Source of the DNA: an uncultured Alphaproteobacteria bacterium | GTDB taxonomy: Bacteria > Pseudomonadota > Alphaproteobacteria > UBA8366 > JADFVY01 | DNA: 64,000 bases | Assembly: GCA_947259105.1 (NCBI GenBank) | Contig: CAMYKU010000007.1 | Span: 1 to 64,000, forward strand | Reading direction: 5' to 3' | In this document: positions 37,519 to 47,672 of the stretch, in pieces | Position numbering within the stretch: position 1 is the first letter of the stretch | How the letters are laid out: each line of letters begins with the position of its first letter | Notes under the pieces: model-generated | What the model was told of the DNA's origin: nothing | The model's input: only the letters and a program-made list of their open reading frames with translations | Database searches by the model: none | Program-made: the position numbers and the translations under genes

Positions 37519-39111
37519 CTACTTCAAGTCCACGCCGTAGAACGCGTGCCCGCCAAACGGGTCGATGCGGTAGTCGACGACGTCCTTGCGCACCGGAACG
37601 AATACCACCGAGTGTGCGATCGTCACCCACGGCGCCTCCTCCTTGAAGATAAGCTGGGCTTCCTCATAGAGCCTGGTGCGTTCTGCGACGTTGCTGGTCT
37701 GTTTGGCCTGGATCAACTTGTCGTTGAACGGCTTATGGCACCAGCGCGCCCGATTCGTGCCGTCCTTCGCCGCATCGCAGCCCAGCAGCACGTACAGGAA
37801 ATTGTCCGGATCGCCATTGTCGCCGGTCCAGCCCAGCAACACCGTATCGTGCTCGCCGTTCTTCGAGCGCTTCAGATACTCGCCCCACTCGAAGCTGACG
37901 ATTTCGGCCTCGACCCCGATCTTGGCCCAGTCGGCCTGGATGACTTCCGCCATCCGCCGCGCGTTGGGGTTATAGGGGCGTTGCACCGGCATGGCCCAGA
38001 TATTGGTCTTGAGGCCTGCGGCCCCGGCTTCGGTAAGCAGGGCCTTTGCCGCCTGCGGGTCGTACGGGTAGTCCTTGGTTGCGTCATTGTACGACCAGAT
38101 CGTCGGCGGGATCGGGTTCTTCGCCGCCTTGCCGGCGCCCTGGAACACCGCGTCGATGATCGCCTGCTTGTTGATCGCCATGTTCAGCGCCTGGCGCACC
38201 CGCTTGTCGTCGAACGGCTTGCGCTCGACGTTGAAGGCGAGATAACCGACATTGAGGCCTTCCTGCTGGAGCATGTTGATGTCCGGGTCGTCCTGCATGG
38301 CGGCGATATCCGCCGGGTTGGGGTAGGGCATGACGTGGCATTCCCCGGCCTTCAGTTTTTGATAACGCACGCTGGCGTCCTTCGTGATGGCGAAAATAAG
38401 ATCGTCGATCGGCGCCTTGCCGGCCCAGTAGTCCGGATGGGCCTTGTAGCGGATCACGGCATCTTTCTGATACTGGACCAGCTGGAAGGGGCCGGTGCCG
38501 ACCGGTTCCAGGTCGACTTTCTCAGGCGTGCCCGCCGCCAGCATCTGGTCGGCATATTCCGCCGACAGGATCGAAGCAAAGTCCATCGCCAGGTTGGCGA
38601 TGAACGGGGCTTCCTGCTGGTTCAGCACGAACTGCACCGTGTAGTCGTCGATCTTGACGATGTCCTTGATCAGCGACGGCATGCTCATGCCCTGATAGTA
38701 TTCGTACGTTCCGCCGGAGACCTTGTGATATGGATGATTCGGGTCGTGCTGGCGCTGGAAGCTGTAGAGCACGTCGTCCGCATTGAAGTTGCGCGATGGT
38801 GTGAAGTTTTTCGTGGTATGGAATTTCACACCCCTGCGCAAACGGAAGGTATGGAGCAGCCCGTCTTTCGACGCCTGCCATGATTCGGCGAGCCCGGGCG
38901 CGATCTTCGTGCTGCCGCGCTCGAACTCCACCAGCTTGTTGAAGAGATGGCGGGACGACGCATCGAACGTCGTGCCCGAGGTATACAGCGAGGGGTTGAA
39001 GCCTTCCGGGCTGCCCTCGGAACAATAGACCAGGGTCTTTGCCGACCCTGCTGCGGAAAACGCAACGGTTGCACCTATGCTGACCGCCGCCATGAGAATA
39101 CGGTGTTTCAC
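37519..39111 (-). CDS. dppA: Dipeptide-binding protein DppA
   Basis: A 530-residue extracytoplasmic binding protein, closely DppA-like: GECHVMPYPNPADIAAM, LNVGYLAFNV, NPIPPTIWSYND and WAMPVQRPYNPNARRMAEVI are all recognisable from the E. coli protein. A signal peptide follows the start (KHRILMAAVSIGATVAFSAA). A GTG at 39111 is chosen because GGGAGCAGGAAA lies just upstream; an open frame runs to 39189. In E. coli this family also binds haem and 5-aminolevulinate. It is a paralogue of the next gene. Confidence 0.94.
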   Translation of the reverse strand: MKHRILMAAVSIGATVAFSAAGSAKTLVYCSEGSPEGFNPSLYTSGTTFDASSRHLFNKLVEFERGSTKIAPGLAESWQASKDGLLHTFRLRRGVKFHTTKNFTPSRNFNADDVLYSFQRQHDPNHPYHKVSGGTYEYYQGMSMPSLIKDIVKIDDYTVQFVLNQQEAPFIANLAMDFASILSAEYADQMLAAGTPEKVDLEPVGTGPFQLVQYQKDAVIRYKAHPDYWAGKAPIDDLIFAITKDASVRYQKLKAGECHVMPYPNPADIAAMQDDPDINMLQQEGLNVGYLAFNVERKPFDDKRVRQALNMAINKQAIIDAVFQGAGKAAKNPIPPTIWSYNDATKDYPYDPQAAKALLTEAGAAGLKTNIWAMPVQRPYNPNARRMAEVIQADWAKIGVEAEIVSFEWGEYLKRSKNGEHDTVLLGWTGDNGDPDNFLYVLLGCDAAKDGTNRARWCHKPFNDKLIQAKQTSNVAERTRLYEEAQLIFKEEAPWVTIAHSVVFVPVRKDVVDYRIDPFGGHAFYGVDLK

Positions 39112-39287
39112 TTTCCTGCTCCCTGATTGTCGAATGCTGCCACGCGGCAACCCCTGAAGATGATCCGGGCATTCCTTGCCGGACTCCAAATTGAGCCATA
39201 TCCCGAACCGTTTGGTGAGAGGCTATGCCCCTTACTCGCGCTCTGTCAATTGCCCATGCGCAAAGAAAATTCCCGGAGCAATCGCAA

Positions 39288-40880
39288 CTACCGCAGGTCG
39301 ACCCCGTAGAAATAGTGTCCGCCGAGCGGCGAGGCGACGTATCCGGTGACCTCGCGGCGGAGCGGGGTAAACGAAACCGAGTGCACCAGCGGCACCAGTG
39401 GCGCCTGTTCTTCGAGCCGTTCCAGCGCGATGTCGTAAATCGCCTCGCGTTCGGCGCGGTCGGCCGCACGGCGCGCCTCCAGCAGCAGGCGATCGAATCC
39501 CGGATCGCACCAGCGCGACCGGTTGGCGCCGCTGGTCAAGGCCGCGCAGCCCAGGATTGGCGACAGGAAGATGTCAGGATCCAGGGTTTCGCCGATCCAG
39601 CCGAACAGAATCGTCTCGTGTGCGCCGACCATCGAGTGCTTCAGGAACGTCTCCCAGTCCGGGATCGTGACTGTCGCTTCGACACCAATGGCGGCCCACT
39701 GGTCGCGGATCATTTCGGCGACCCGCCGGGCGCGTCGCATATAGGGCCGGCTCACGGGCATCGCCCAGATATTGACACGGAGGTTGTGGTATCCGGCCTC
39801 TGCGAGGATTTCGCGTGCCCGGTCGGGATCATGCCGCGCCGGGGCCTCATCGGCTGCGTTCGGGCGAAGGCCGGGTGGTAGCGAACTGGACGCGGCAGTT
39901 CCGATCCCGCCAAGAGCTCCGTCGACGATCGCCTGGCGGTCGATGGCGAGCGTCAGGGCGCGGCGTACCCGAACGTCACTGAGAACCGGTTTCTCGGTGT
40001 TGAACGCCAGATAGCCGAGATCGGTGGCCGTCTGCCGCGCCACCAGAACCGAAGGGTCCGTCAGGAGCGCCGGCAGGTCGGCCGGATCGGGCTGGTCGAT
40101 GACATGACACTCGCCGTTGCGCAGTCTCTGCATGCGCACGGAGGTATCGGGGGTGATCGCGAAGACCAGGTTGTCGAGCCGCGCCGCGCCGCGCCAGTAT
40201 TCCCGGTGCGCCACATAGCGGATAAGGGCGTCGCGCTGATATTGCACGAGCATGAACGGGCCCGTTCCCACGGGTTCCCGGTCGAGCCGTTCCGGGGTGT
40301 CGGCCGCCAGCATCGCCTCTGCGTATTCGGCGGAAAGGATAGACGCGAAATCCATCGCCAGTATTGCGAGGAACGAGGCGCTCGGCCGGGTCAGCCGAAA
40401 CGCAACCGTCATCTCGTCGGCCGCCGTTACCGACTCGATCAGCTTATTCAGCCCCAGGCTGCGGAAATATCGATAACCACCGCCGGAAACACTGTGCCAG
40501 GGATGTTTGCGGTCGAGCTGGCGGGCAAAGCTGAACACGACATCTTCCGCGGTCAGCTTGCGGGTTGGCCGGAAGCTGTGTGTTGCATGGAACGAAACGC
40601 CGGCCCGAAGGCGGAAGACATACCCCAGCCCATCTTTCGAAATCCGCCAGGACTCCGCAAGCGCCGGGACGATCTCGGCACTCCCGGCGCGGAACGTTAC
40701 AAGGCGGTCGTAGATCTGCCGTGAGCTCGCATCGAACGTGGCCTGGCTGGTCGACAGCTGGGGATTGAAGCTGTCCGGGCTTTCCCGCGAGCAAAAGACA
40801 AGCGTCTTTACCGGTGTTGCCGCCTGGCCCGCCGTGGACAGGCAGGCAAATGCGGCGAAAACGATGATAAGAACGCGCAA
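39288..40880 (-). CDS. Second DppA-like binding protein
   Basis: A 530-residue binding protein of the same family as DppA, with its own signal peptide (LIIVFAAFACLSTAGQAAT). Shared segments with DppA include EPVGTGPFMLVQYQRDA, MDFASILSAEYA, NGECHVI and NIWAMPVSRPY, but many ligand-pocket residues differ. It lies upstream of dppA in the same direction, separated by 176 bases. This tandem arrangement suggests a duplicated binding protein with a changed peptide specificity, feeding the same DppBCDF permease. Confidence 0.9.
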   Translation of the reverse strand: MRVLIIVFAAFACLSTAGQAATPVKTLVFCSRESPDSFNPQLSTSQATFDASSRQIYDRLVTFRAGSAEIVPALAESWRISKDGLGYVFRLRAGVSFHATHSFRPTRKLTAEDVVFSFARQLDRKHPWHSVSGGGYRYFRSLGLNKLIESVTAADEMTVAFRLTRPSASFLAILAMDFASILSAEYAEAMLAADTPERLDREPVGTGPFMLVQYQRDALIRYVAHREYWRGAARLDNLVFAITPDTSVRMQRLRNGECHVIDQPDPADLPALLTDPSVLVARQTATDLGYLAFNTEKPVLSDVRVRRALTLAIDRQAIVDGALGGIGTAASSSLPPGLRPNAADEAPARHDPDRAREILAEAGYHNLRVNIWAMPVSRPYMRRARRVAEMIRDQWAAIGVEATVTIPDWETFLKHSMVGAHETILFGWIGETLDPDIFLSPILGCAALTSGANRSRWCDPGFDRLLLEARRAADRAEREAIYDIALERLEEQAPLVPLVHSVSFTPLRREVTGYVASPLGGHYFYGVDLR

Positions 40881-41076
40881 ACCCGCACTCCTCGGCGAAA
40901 TCGGGACGACCGGCGCGGCGGCCGCCGGCCTGCTGCGAGTATATTTACCGCCGGTCTCCTTGCCATCGGTTTAACGGGGCCAACATTTCTTGGCTAGCGG
41001 CGGGGCCCGGTGTAGTTTGGCGGCCACGACTTCGGGCCGGGCCGCCGGCCGCAATTCATGAAAGGGAACATGGACC

Positions 41077-42456
41077 ATGGCCATTGCATCCGGGAATTCC
41101 CCAGAAGCCCGCGATATTGCCAGCGTATTGCATCCGTATACCAACCTTAAGAAGCACGAAGAGACAGGTCCGCTGGTTATTGCCCGCGGCGAAGGCGTCT
41201 GGGTCTATGACAACGCCGGCAATGGCTATATCGAGGGCCTGGCGGGTCTGTGGTCGACGTCACTCGGTTTCGGCGAGGAACGGCTGGTCGAGGCGGCCGC
41301 GCGGCAGATGCGCGAACTGCCCTATTACCATGGCTTTGCATCCAAGAGCCATTTGCCGATGATCGACCTGGCCGAGCGGCTCAAGGAACTCGCGCCGCTG
41401 CCGATGTCGCATGTGTTCTTTGCGAATTCCGGTTCGGAAGCCACGGATACCGTCGTCAAGCTCGTCTGGTACTACAACAACGCGCTCGGCCGGCCGGAAA
41501 AGAAGAAGATCATCAGCCGCATGAAGGCCTACCATGGGGTTACCGTGGCGTCGGCCAGCATGACCGGACTGCCCTACAACCACCGTGATTTCGACCTGCC
41601 GATCAAGAACATCATCCATGCCGACTGCCCGCATTACTATCGTTTCGGCGAGGCCGGCGAGAGCGAGGAGGATTTCGCGACCCGGATGGCCGCCAATCTC
41701 GAGCGGCTGATTCTGGACGAGGGGCCGGATACGGTCGCCGCCATGATCGGAGAGCCGATCATGGGTGCAGGCGGCGTTATCCTGCCGCCCGCGACATACT
41801 GGCAGAAGGTCCAGGAGGTTCTGGAGAAATACGACGTTTTGCTGATCGCCGACGAGGTCATCTGCGGATTCTGCCGCACCGGCAACATGTTCGGCAGCGA
41901 AACCTTCGGCCTGAAGCCCAACATGATGACCATGGCGAAGGCGCTGTCCTCCTCCTATCTGCCGATCTCCGCAGTGATGATCGACGAGAAGGTGTATGCT
42001 GTCATTCGGGACAATTCTGGCAGGATCGGCACCTTTGGCCACGGCTATACCTACAGCGGCCATCCCGTTCCTGCGGCCGTGGCGATCGAGACGTTGAAGA
42101 TTTACGAGGAGCGCGATATTCTCGGGCACGTCCGCTCGATCGCGCCGCGCCTGCAGGAGGGAATCCGCAGCTTCGCCGACCACCCATTGGTTGGGGAGGT
42201 GCGCGGGACCGGGCTAATCGGCGCCATCGAGCTTGTTAAGGACAAGGCGACACGGGAAAACTTCGATGCGGCGCAGGCTGTTGGCCCGTATTGCATGGCG
42301 CGCGCGCAGGAGCATGGCCTTCTTGTCCGCGCCCTGCCCGGTGACGCCGTCGCGTTCTGTCCGCCGCTGATCGTCAAGGACGCGGAAATCGACATGATCA
42401 TCGAACGGTTCGGCAAGGCGCTCGACGATACGGCGGAGATGGCTGCCGGACTGTGA
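41077..42456 (+). CDS. Class III aminotransferase (omega-amino acid/polyamine type)
   Basis: A 459-residue PLP aminotransferase of the class III family, most like omega-amino acid/putrescine-pyruvate aminotransferases. Asp in LIADEVICGFCRTG binds the PLP nitrogen, and Lys in MTMAKALSSSYLPIS is the Schiff-base lysine. The Y-H-G-V-T motif (MKAYHGVTVASASMTG) is present. AAGGGAAC precedes the ATG. It is followed by hemA and the Pot-type importer in the same direction, so uptake of polyamine-like compounds and their deamination may be linked. Substrate is not certain. Confidence 0.87.
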   Translation: MAIASGNSPEARDIASVLHPYTNLKKHEETGPLVIARGEGVWVYDNAGNGYIEGLAGLWSTSLGFGEERLVEAAARQMRELPYYHGFASKSHLPMIDLAERLKELAPLPMSHVFFANSGSEATDTVVKLVWYYNNALGRPEKKKIISRMKAYHGVTVASASMTGLPYNHRDFDLPIKNIIHADCPHYYRFGEAGESEEDFATRMAANLERLILDEGPDTVAAMIGEPIMGAGGVILPPATYWQKVQEVLEKYDVLLIADEVICGFCRTGNMFGSETFGLKPNMMTMAKALSSSYLPISAVMIDEKVYAVIRDNSGRIGTFGHGYTYSGHPVPAAVAIETLKIYEERDILGHVRSIAPRLQEGIRSFADHPLVGEVRGTGLIGAIELVKDKATRENFDAAQAVGPYCMARAQEHGLLVRALPGDAVAFCPPLIVKDAEIDMIIERFGKALDDTAEMAAGL

Positions 42457-42486
42457 TTGGAGGAATTGCGACAAATTGTCCCGTTT

Positions 42487-42500
42487 TTGACGCAGGTCAA
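42487..42500. promoter_or_regulatory. FNR/FixK-type box upstream of hemA
   Basis: TTGACGCAGGTCAA has perfect TTGAC/GTCAA symmetry, with the TTGA-N6-TCAA core of FNR, FixK and Anr sites. It lies 76 bases upstream of the hemA ATG. FNR-type control of hemA is known in Rhodobacter. It is the same half-site type as the box before napF. Confidence 0.85.
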
Positions 42501-42575
42501 CCCGCCGATACCATTGTACGGCTATGATCGGGTGTTGGACGAGGGCGATCTTACGCGCAGAAGGGTTTAGAAACA

Positions 42576-43787
42576 ATGGATTACGATCGGTTTTTCCATG
42601 ACAAAATACAGGCTCTGAAGAACGAGGGCCGATACCGGATCTTTGCCGATCTCGAGCGAAAATGCGGTCACTTCCCAAGTGCCGTGCGGCATGAAGACAA
42701 CGCACTATCGGACGTTACCGTGTGGTGTTCGAACGATTATCTCGGCATGGGACAGAACAGGCTGGTACGCGACGCGATGGTCGCGGCCATAGACAGTTGC
42801 GGCGCCGGCGCCGGCGGGACGCGGAACATATCCGGCACCAACCATTACCATGTCCTGCTCGAAGAGGAGCTCGCCAGCCTGCATGGCAAGGAAGCCGCGT
42901 TGTTGTTCACATCCGGCTATGTTGCCAACATGACCGCGCTGTCGACCCTCGGGGCCCAGCTTCCGAACTGCATTCTCTATTCCGATTCCCTGAACCACAA
43001 CTCGATGATCGAGGGCATCCGCCATTCGCGCGCCGACAAGCGGATTTTCAAGCATAACGATCCCGGGGACCTTGACCGCCTGTTGGCGGCGGACGATCCG
43101 AACGCGGCCAAGGTCGTGATTTTCGAGTCGGTCTATTCAATGGACGGGGACATTGCGCCGATCGGCGAAATCTGTGACGTGGCCGAGAAGTACAACGCGA
43201 TTACCTTCCTGGACGAGGTGCATGCGGTCGGCATGTACGGACCCAACGGCGCGGGCGTCGCGGAGCGGGACGGCGTCATGGGCCGGGTCGACATTGTCCA
43301 GGGCACGCTCGGCAAGGCGTTGGGCGTGATCGGCGGATACATCACGGCCTCGGCCGATCTGGTTGATTTCGTGCGGTCTTACGGCGACGGCTTTATCTTC
43401 ACGACAGCCCTGCCGCCGGCAATCGCCGCCGGCGCCCTGGCCAGCGTGCGACACGTTCGCAAGACGCAGGAGTTGCGCGACCGTCACCAGGAACGTTCCG
43501 AGACGCTCAAGCGCCGGCTGAAGGACGCCGGACTGCCTGTCATGCCGTCGGTGTGCCACATCGTGCCGGTCCTGGTCGGTGACGCGGCCCTGTGCAAGCA
43601 GGCCAGCGACCTTTTGCTGGAGCAACACCGGATCTACGTCCAGCCGATCAACTATCCGACCGTGCCCAAGGGCACCGAGCGGCTTCGCCTGACGCCCTGT
43701 CCGCTGCATGATGATGCGATGATGGACGAACTGGTTGATGCGCTCGTCGATGTTTGGCGGGTTTTGTCCCTGCAGCGTGCCGCGTGA
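42576..43787 (+). CDS. hemA: 5-aminolevulinate synthase
   Basis: A 403-residue PLP enzyme that condenses glycine with succinyl-CoA to give 5-aminolevulinate, the first step of haem synthesis in alphaproteobacteria. [11 protein letters not shown] is the usual opening. Conserved elements include [29 protein letters not shown] and the lysine motif [16 protein letters not shown]. Length is typical. The FNR box at 42487-42500 suggests oxygen control, matching the haem demand of Nap cytochromes. No ribosome binding site of consensus type is evident. Confidence 0.97.
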   Translation: MDYDRFFHDKIQALKNEGRYRIFADLERKCGHFPSAVRHEDNALSDVTVWCSNDYLGMGQNRLVRDAMVAAIDSCGAGAGGTRNISGTNHYHVLLEEELASLHGKEAALLFTSGYVANMTALSTLGAQLPNCILYSDSLNHNSMIEGIRHSRADKRIFKHNDPGDLDRLLAADDPNAAKVVIFESVYSMDGDIAPIGEICDVAEKYNAITFLDEVHAVGMYGPNGAGVAERDGVMGRVDIVQGTLGKALGVIGGYITASADLVDFVRSYGDGFIFTTALPPAIAAGALASVRHVRKTQELRDRHQERSETLKRRLKDAGLPVMPSVCHIVPVLVGDAALCKQASDLLLEQHRIYVQPINYPTVPKGTERLRLTPCPLHDDAMMDELVDALVDVWRVLSLQRAA

Positions 43788-44004
43788 CGCTGTCCACGGC
43801 CTGAAAATGCCCCGAACGCGCCTGTGACCTGATCGCCGCGGGATGGCGAGAGAGAACGTGCCGCTGCCGGCCGGCATGTGCTGTAAACCCACGACAGCCT
43901 TTACTTTTTCCCGAGCTTGAATAGCATAGGGCGCAGAGCCGGGTCAGCCGGCCGGTGGGGCGCAACCTCTGCGCTCGAACAGACAGGGTACTTTAGTCTA
44001 GGGT

Positions 44005-45108
44005 ATGTACGATAATAACGAACCGATTGTCCGGTTCATCGATGTCCAGAAAAGTTACGACGGCGAAGTGCTGGTCGTAAAGAATCTGAACCTCGACATC
44101 GCGCGCGGCGAGTTCCTTACCATGCTGGGCCCCTCGGGTTCCGGCAAGACCACCTGCCTGATGATGCTGGCGGGATTCGAGCCGGCGACGCATGGCAAGA
44201 TCACGCTGAACGGGCGGCCGATCAACAATGTGCCGCCCCACAAGCGCGGCATCGGGATGGTGTTCCAGAACTACGCCCTGTTTCCGCACATGTCGGTCTG
44301 GGAAAACCTCGCATTCCCGCTTGAAGTCCGCAGAATGGATAGTGCCGAGGTCGAGAGGCGCATCAAACGCGCGCTGGAAATGGTGCAGCTGCCGGAGATG
44401 GCCGGCCGCCGTCCCGGCCAGCTGTCCGGCGGCCAGCAGCAGCGCGTGGCTGTCGCTCGCGCCCTGGTCTTCGACCCCGACCTCGTGCTGATGGACGAAC
44501 CGCTTGGTGCGCTGGACAAGAACCTGCGCGAGGAAATGCAGTACGAGATCAAGCATATCCACGAGAATCTCGGTGTCTCGGTGGTCTATGTGACCCACGA
44601 CCAGTCCGAGGCGCTCACCATGTCGAACCGCATTGCGGTGTTCAACGACGGCATCGTCCAGCAGCTTTCGACCCCGGCGGAACTGTATGAGCGGCCGCAG
44701 AACGCGTTCGTCGCCCAGTTCATAGGCGAGAACAACCGCCTGCTGGGCACAATCCGGGCGATCGACCAGGATACCTGCACCGTCGAGGTCGATGGCAGCG
44801 GAACCGTGCAGGCCCTGCCGGTCAATGTTTCGAGCAATGGCGAGCGAACGACTTTGTCGCTTCGGCCGGAGCGCGTAACCATAAACCCGCCGGAAGGGTC
44901 CGTGCCGAACGTGTTCGATGGGACCGTGGAGGAACTGATTTATCTGGGGGATCACATCCGCACGCGGGTCAATGTGTGCGGGCACGACGACTTCATCGTG
45001 AAGGTGCCGAATGCGTCGGGGCACGCTGCCCTGGCGGAAAAGGCAACGGTGAAGGTCGGCTGGGACAAGGAGGATTGCAGGGCGCTTGATGCCCACCAAT
45101 CAGGCTGA
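44005..45108 (+). CDS. Polyamine-type ABC transporter ATPase
   Basis: A 367-residue ABC ATPase like PotA. Walker [10 protein letters not shown], signature [15 protein letters not shown] and Walker [13 protein letters not shown] are present, followed by the C-terminal TOBE-type regulatory domain ([12 protein letters not shown]). It is the first gene of a four-gene import cluster that continues with the binding protein and two permeases. The polyamine assignment is by family resemblance and could also cover related cationic compounds. Confidence 0.9.
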   Translation: MYDNNEPIVRFIDVQKSYDGEVLVVKNLNLDIARGEFLTMLGPSGSGKTTCLMMLAGFEPATHGKITLNGRPINNVPPHKRGIGMVFQNYALFPHMSVWENLAFPLEVRRMDSAEVERRIKRALEMVQLPEMAGRRPGQLSGGQQQRVAVARALVFDPDLVLMDEPLGALDKNLREEMQYEIKHIHENLGVSVVYVTHDQSEALTMSNRIAVFNDGIVQQLSTPAELYERPQNAFVAQFIGENNRLLGTIRAIDQDTCTVEVDGSGTVQALPVNVSSNGERTTLSLRPERVTINPPEGSVPNVFDGTVEELIYLGDHIRTRVNVCGHDDFIVKVPNASGHAALAEKATVKVGWDKEDCRALDAHQSG

Positions 45109-45214
45109 AAGGAATCGCCGTATGGATTCCGGGGAGGGCAACACGATCCGCCCCGACGCTTTAGCCGCCGGCATCGCCGGCACAAACAGAACCGGATACG
45201 AGGGAGTGCCAACA

Positions 45215-46300
45215 ATGAAGTCGTTTCTCAAATATACAGTGCTGGCGACGGCCGGAATATTCGCTGTGTCCACGGCGGCGCAGGCGGACAGCCTGACCGT
45301 CGTTTCCTGGGGTGGCGCCTACACCAAGAGCCAGATCGAGGCCTATCACAAGCCGTACGCCAAGATGACCGGTCTCACCATTAACTCAGAGGATTACAAT
45401 GGTGGCCTTGCCCAGATCAAGGCGCAGGTGGAATCCGGAAACGTGGTTTGGGATCTGGTCGATCTCGAACTATCCGACGTCGCTTTGGGATGCGATGAGG
45501 GGCTGCTGGAGCCGATCGACACTTCGATCCTGCCGTCGGCGCCCGACGGTACGCCCGCAACCAAGGATTTTCTGCCAGGCACGATCCATGAATGCGGTAT
45601 TGCGACGATCATCTGGTCAACCATCTACGCGTACGACAAGACCAAGTTCCCGGGCGGCGGTCCGAAGACCATGGCCGATTTCTTCGATACCAAGAAGTTC
45701 CCGGGCAAGCGCGCGATGCGCAAGGGTCCGAAGCCGAATCTCGAATTCGCTTTGGTTGCCGAGGGAGTCCCGGCCAGCGAGGTCTACGACGTGCTCTCGA
45801 CGCCCGAGGGCGTAGACCGCGCCTTCAAGATGCTCGACCGCATCAAGGACGATGTTTTGTGGTGGGAGGCTGGCGCCCAGCCGCCGCAGATGCTGGCCGA
45901 TGGCGAAGTGGCCATGGCTACCGCCTATAACGGCCGCATCTTCAACGCCGTCGCAACCGAAGGCAAGCCGTTCGAGATCGTCTGGGACGGGCAGGTTTGG
46001 GACCTTGACCTCTGGGGCATTCCGAAGGGCGCGAAGAACAAGCAGGCGGCTCTGGATTTCATCAAGTACTCGACCGATACCCAACGGCTGGCCGATCAGG
46101 CGGCCTGGATCTCCTATGGTCCGGCTCGCGCGTCCTCGATCCCGCTGATCGGCAAGCACGCCGAGGCCGGTATCCCTATGGGCCCGCATATGCCGACGGC
46201 GCCGGCCAACTTCAAGAACGCCATTCAGAACAATTTCGCATGGTGGGCCGACCACCAGGATGAACTGAACGAGAGGTTCGCGGCCTGGCTGGCGAAATGA
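45215..46300 (+). CDS. Polyamine-type ABC transporter binding protein
   Basis: A 361-residue periplasmic binding protein of the PotD/PotF type. A signal peptide (MKSFLKYTVLATAGIFAVS) ends near AAQADS, followed by the family opening LTVVSWGGAYTKSQIEAY. The ATG at 45215 is chosen over an open frame from 45086 because GAGGGAG lies upstream and the signal peptide starts here. The stop is followed by a terminator-like hairpin before the permeases, consistent with excess binding-protein expression. Confidence 0.92.
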   Translation: MKSFLKYTVLATAGIFAVSTAAQADSLTVVSWGGAYTKSQIEAYHKPYAKMTGLTINSEDYNGGLAQIKAQVESGNVVWDLVDLELSDVALGCDEGLLEPIDTSILPSAPDGTPATKDFLPGTIHECGIATIIWSTIYAYDKTKFPGGGPKTMADFFDTKKFPGKRAMRKGPKPNLEFALVAEGVPASEVYDVLSTPEGVDRAFKMLDRIKDDVLWWEAGAQPPQMLADGEVAMATAYNGRIFNAVATEGKPFEIVWDGQVWDLDLWGIPKGAKNKQAALDFIKYSTDTQRLADQAAWISYGPARASSIPLIGKHAEAGIPMGPHMPTAPANFKNAIQNNFAWWADHQDELNERFAAWLAK

Positions 46301-46308
46301 TGTTCGAT

Positions 46309-46345
46309 CGGGAGGGGTGCGCCGATTCTCCCCTCCCGCATTTTT
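46309..46345 (+). terminator. Terminator-like hairpin after binding-protein gene
   Basis: Nine-base stem CGGGAGGGG/CCCCTCCCG with a 12-base loop, then CATTTTT. It lies eight bases after the binding-protein stop and 54 bases before the first permease. It probably gives partial termination, so the permeases are made in smaller amounts. Confidence 0.8.
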
Positions 46346-46399
46346 CGAAGTTTCTGGCTGGAGACTCCAGGGTGAACGGGTCAAGCGGCGGCGACGGAC

Positions 46400-47668
46400 A
46401 TGGCTGAGGCGACTGCCGGCAATACCGTGTTGACGACGGCCGACGGTGTGCCGCTGAAGCGCAAGCTGCGCCAGACGCAGCAGCAGATGAAACGCCGCGC
46501 ATTCGGCCTGGTGCTGCCGCTTCTTGCCTTTATTCTGATTACCTTCGTATGGCCGATCGGCCTGATGGTGTATCGCAGCATCGACAACCCGACCGTCTCC
46601 GAATCCATGCCGAACGCCACCGCGGCCCTGCAAGCCTGGGACGGATCGGCGGGCGGACTGCCGCCGGAAGAGATCTACGCGATTGTGGCACGGGATCTGG
46701 TCCAGGCCCGCAAGGACAAGACCGTCGGCAAAGTCGCAACGCGCCTCAATTACGAGCTTCCAGGATCGCGGTCCCTGATTACGTCGAGCGCGCGCAAGTT
46801 GTCCAGGATTGAGGAAGGCCCCTGGAAGGAGGCCATGACCCAAGCCGACAAGAAATGGGGCGAGCGCCAGACCTGGCTTGCCTTTCAGCGTGTGTCGGCG
46901 CGGTACACGCTCGGCTACTATCTGGCGGCCGTCGACATGACCTACGACGAAGATGGCAAGCTCGCCGCCCAGTCGGAAGAGCGGCAGATTTACGTCACGC
47001 TGTTTTTGCGCACCCTTTGGGTGAGTCTGTTCATCACCGTTGCCTGCATCGTGCTCGCCTATCCGATTTCCTATCTGATGGCGACCCAGCCGCTGCGCAT
47101 CAGCAACCTGTTGATGATCCTGGTCCTGCTGCCGTTCTGGACCTCCCTGCTGGTGCGCACGACCTCCTGGATCGTGCTGCTCCAGACCGAGGGGGTGCTG
47201 AACGACATCATGGTTGCACTCGGGTTGATCGGCGACGAGAACCGCGTACAGATGATCTACAACATGACGGGCACCATCGTGGCCATGGTCCACATCCTGC
47301 TGCCGTTCATGGTGTTGCCGCTGTTCAGCGTCATGAAGACCATCTCTCCCAGTTACGTGCGCGCCGCTCAGTCGCTCGGCGCGACCCCGGCACGGGCGTT
47401 CTGGAAGGTCTACTTCCCGCAGACCGTGCCGGGCATCGGCGCGGGCTCGATCCTCGTCTTCATTCTCGCCATCGGCTATTACATCACGCCCGCTCTGGTC
47501 GGCGGGCGGACCGGCCAGCTGATCAGCAATTTCATCGCCTTCCATATGCAGAAATCGCTGAACTGGGGACTGGCCGCCGCGCTCGGCGGCATATTGCTGG
47601 CCGGGGTTCTTGCGCTGTACTGGCTGTACAACCGCATCGTCGGTATCGATAACATGAAGCTGGGCTGA
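46400..47668 (+). CDS. Polyamine-type ABC permease, with large loop insertion
   Basis: A 422-residue permease of the PotB type. The core, from about residue 200, has the family membrane segments and the EAA loop RAAQSLGATPARAFWKVYFP. Between the first segment (about residues 33-55) and the second lies an unusually long ~140-residue hydrophilic region (Gly/Pro-poor, with many charged residues), not present in E. coli PotB (~275 residues). It probably faces the periplasm. The following permease gene begins five bases after the stop. Confidence 0.88.
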   Translation: MAEATAGNTVLTTADGVPLKRKLRQTQQQMKRRAFGLVLPLLAFILITFVWPIGLMVYRSIDNPTVSESMPNATAALQAWDGSAGGLPPEEIYAIVARDLVQARKDKTVGKVATRLNYELPGSRSLITSSARKLSRIEEGPWKEAMTQADKKWGERQTWLAFQRVSARYTLGYYLAAVDMTYDEDGKLAAQSEERQIYVTLFLRTLWVSLFITVACIVLAYPISYLMATQPLRISNLLMILVLLPFWTSLLVRTTSWIVLLQTEGVLNDIMVALGLIGDENRVQMIYNMTGTIVAMVHILLPFMVLPLFSVMKTISPSYVRAAQSLGATPARAFWKVYFPQTVPGIGAGSILVFILAIGYYITPALVGGRTGQLISNFIAFHMQKSLNWGLAAALGGILLAGVLALYWLYNRIVGIDNMKLG

Positions 47669-47672
47669 CGGA

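Noticed and set aside
37048-38883. Long plus-strand open frame across the dppB/dppA region
   Set aside because: It is antisense to two well-supported genes, and its translation has no recognisable domain. High GC content keeps such frames open by chance.
45617-47545. Long minus-strand open frame across the Pot-type genes
   Set aside because: It lies opposite the binding protein and permease, which carry clear family motifs; the translation is rich in Arg, His and Gly without a fold.
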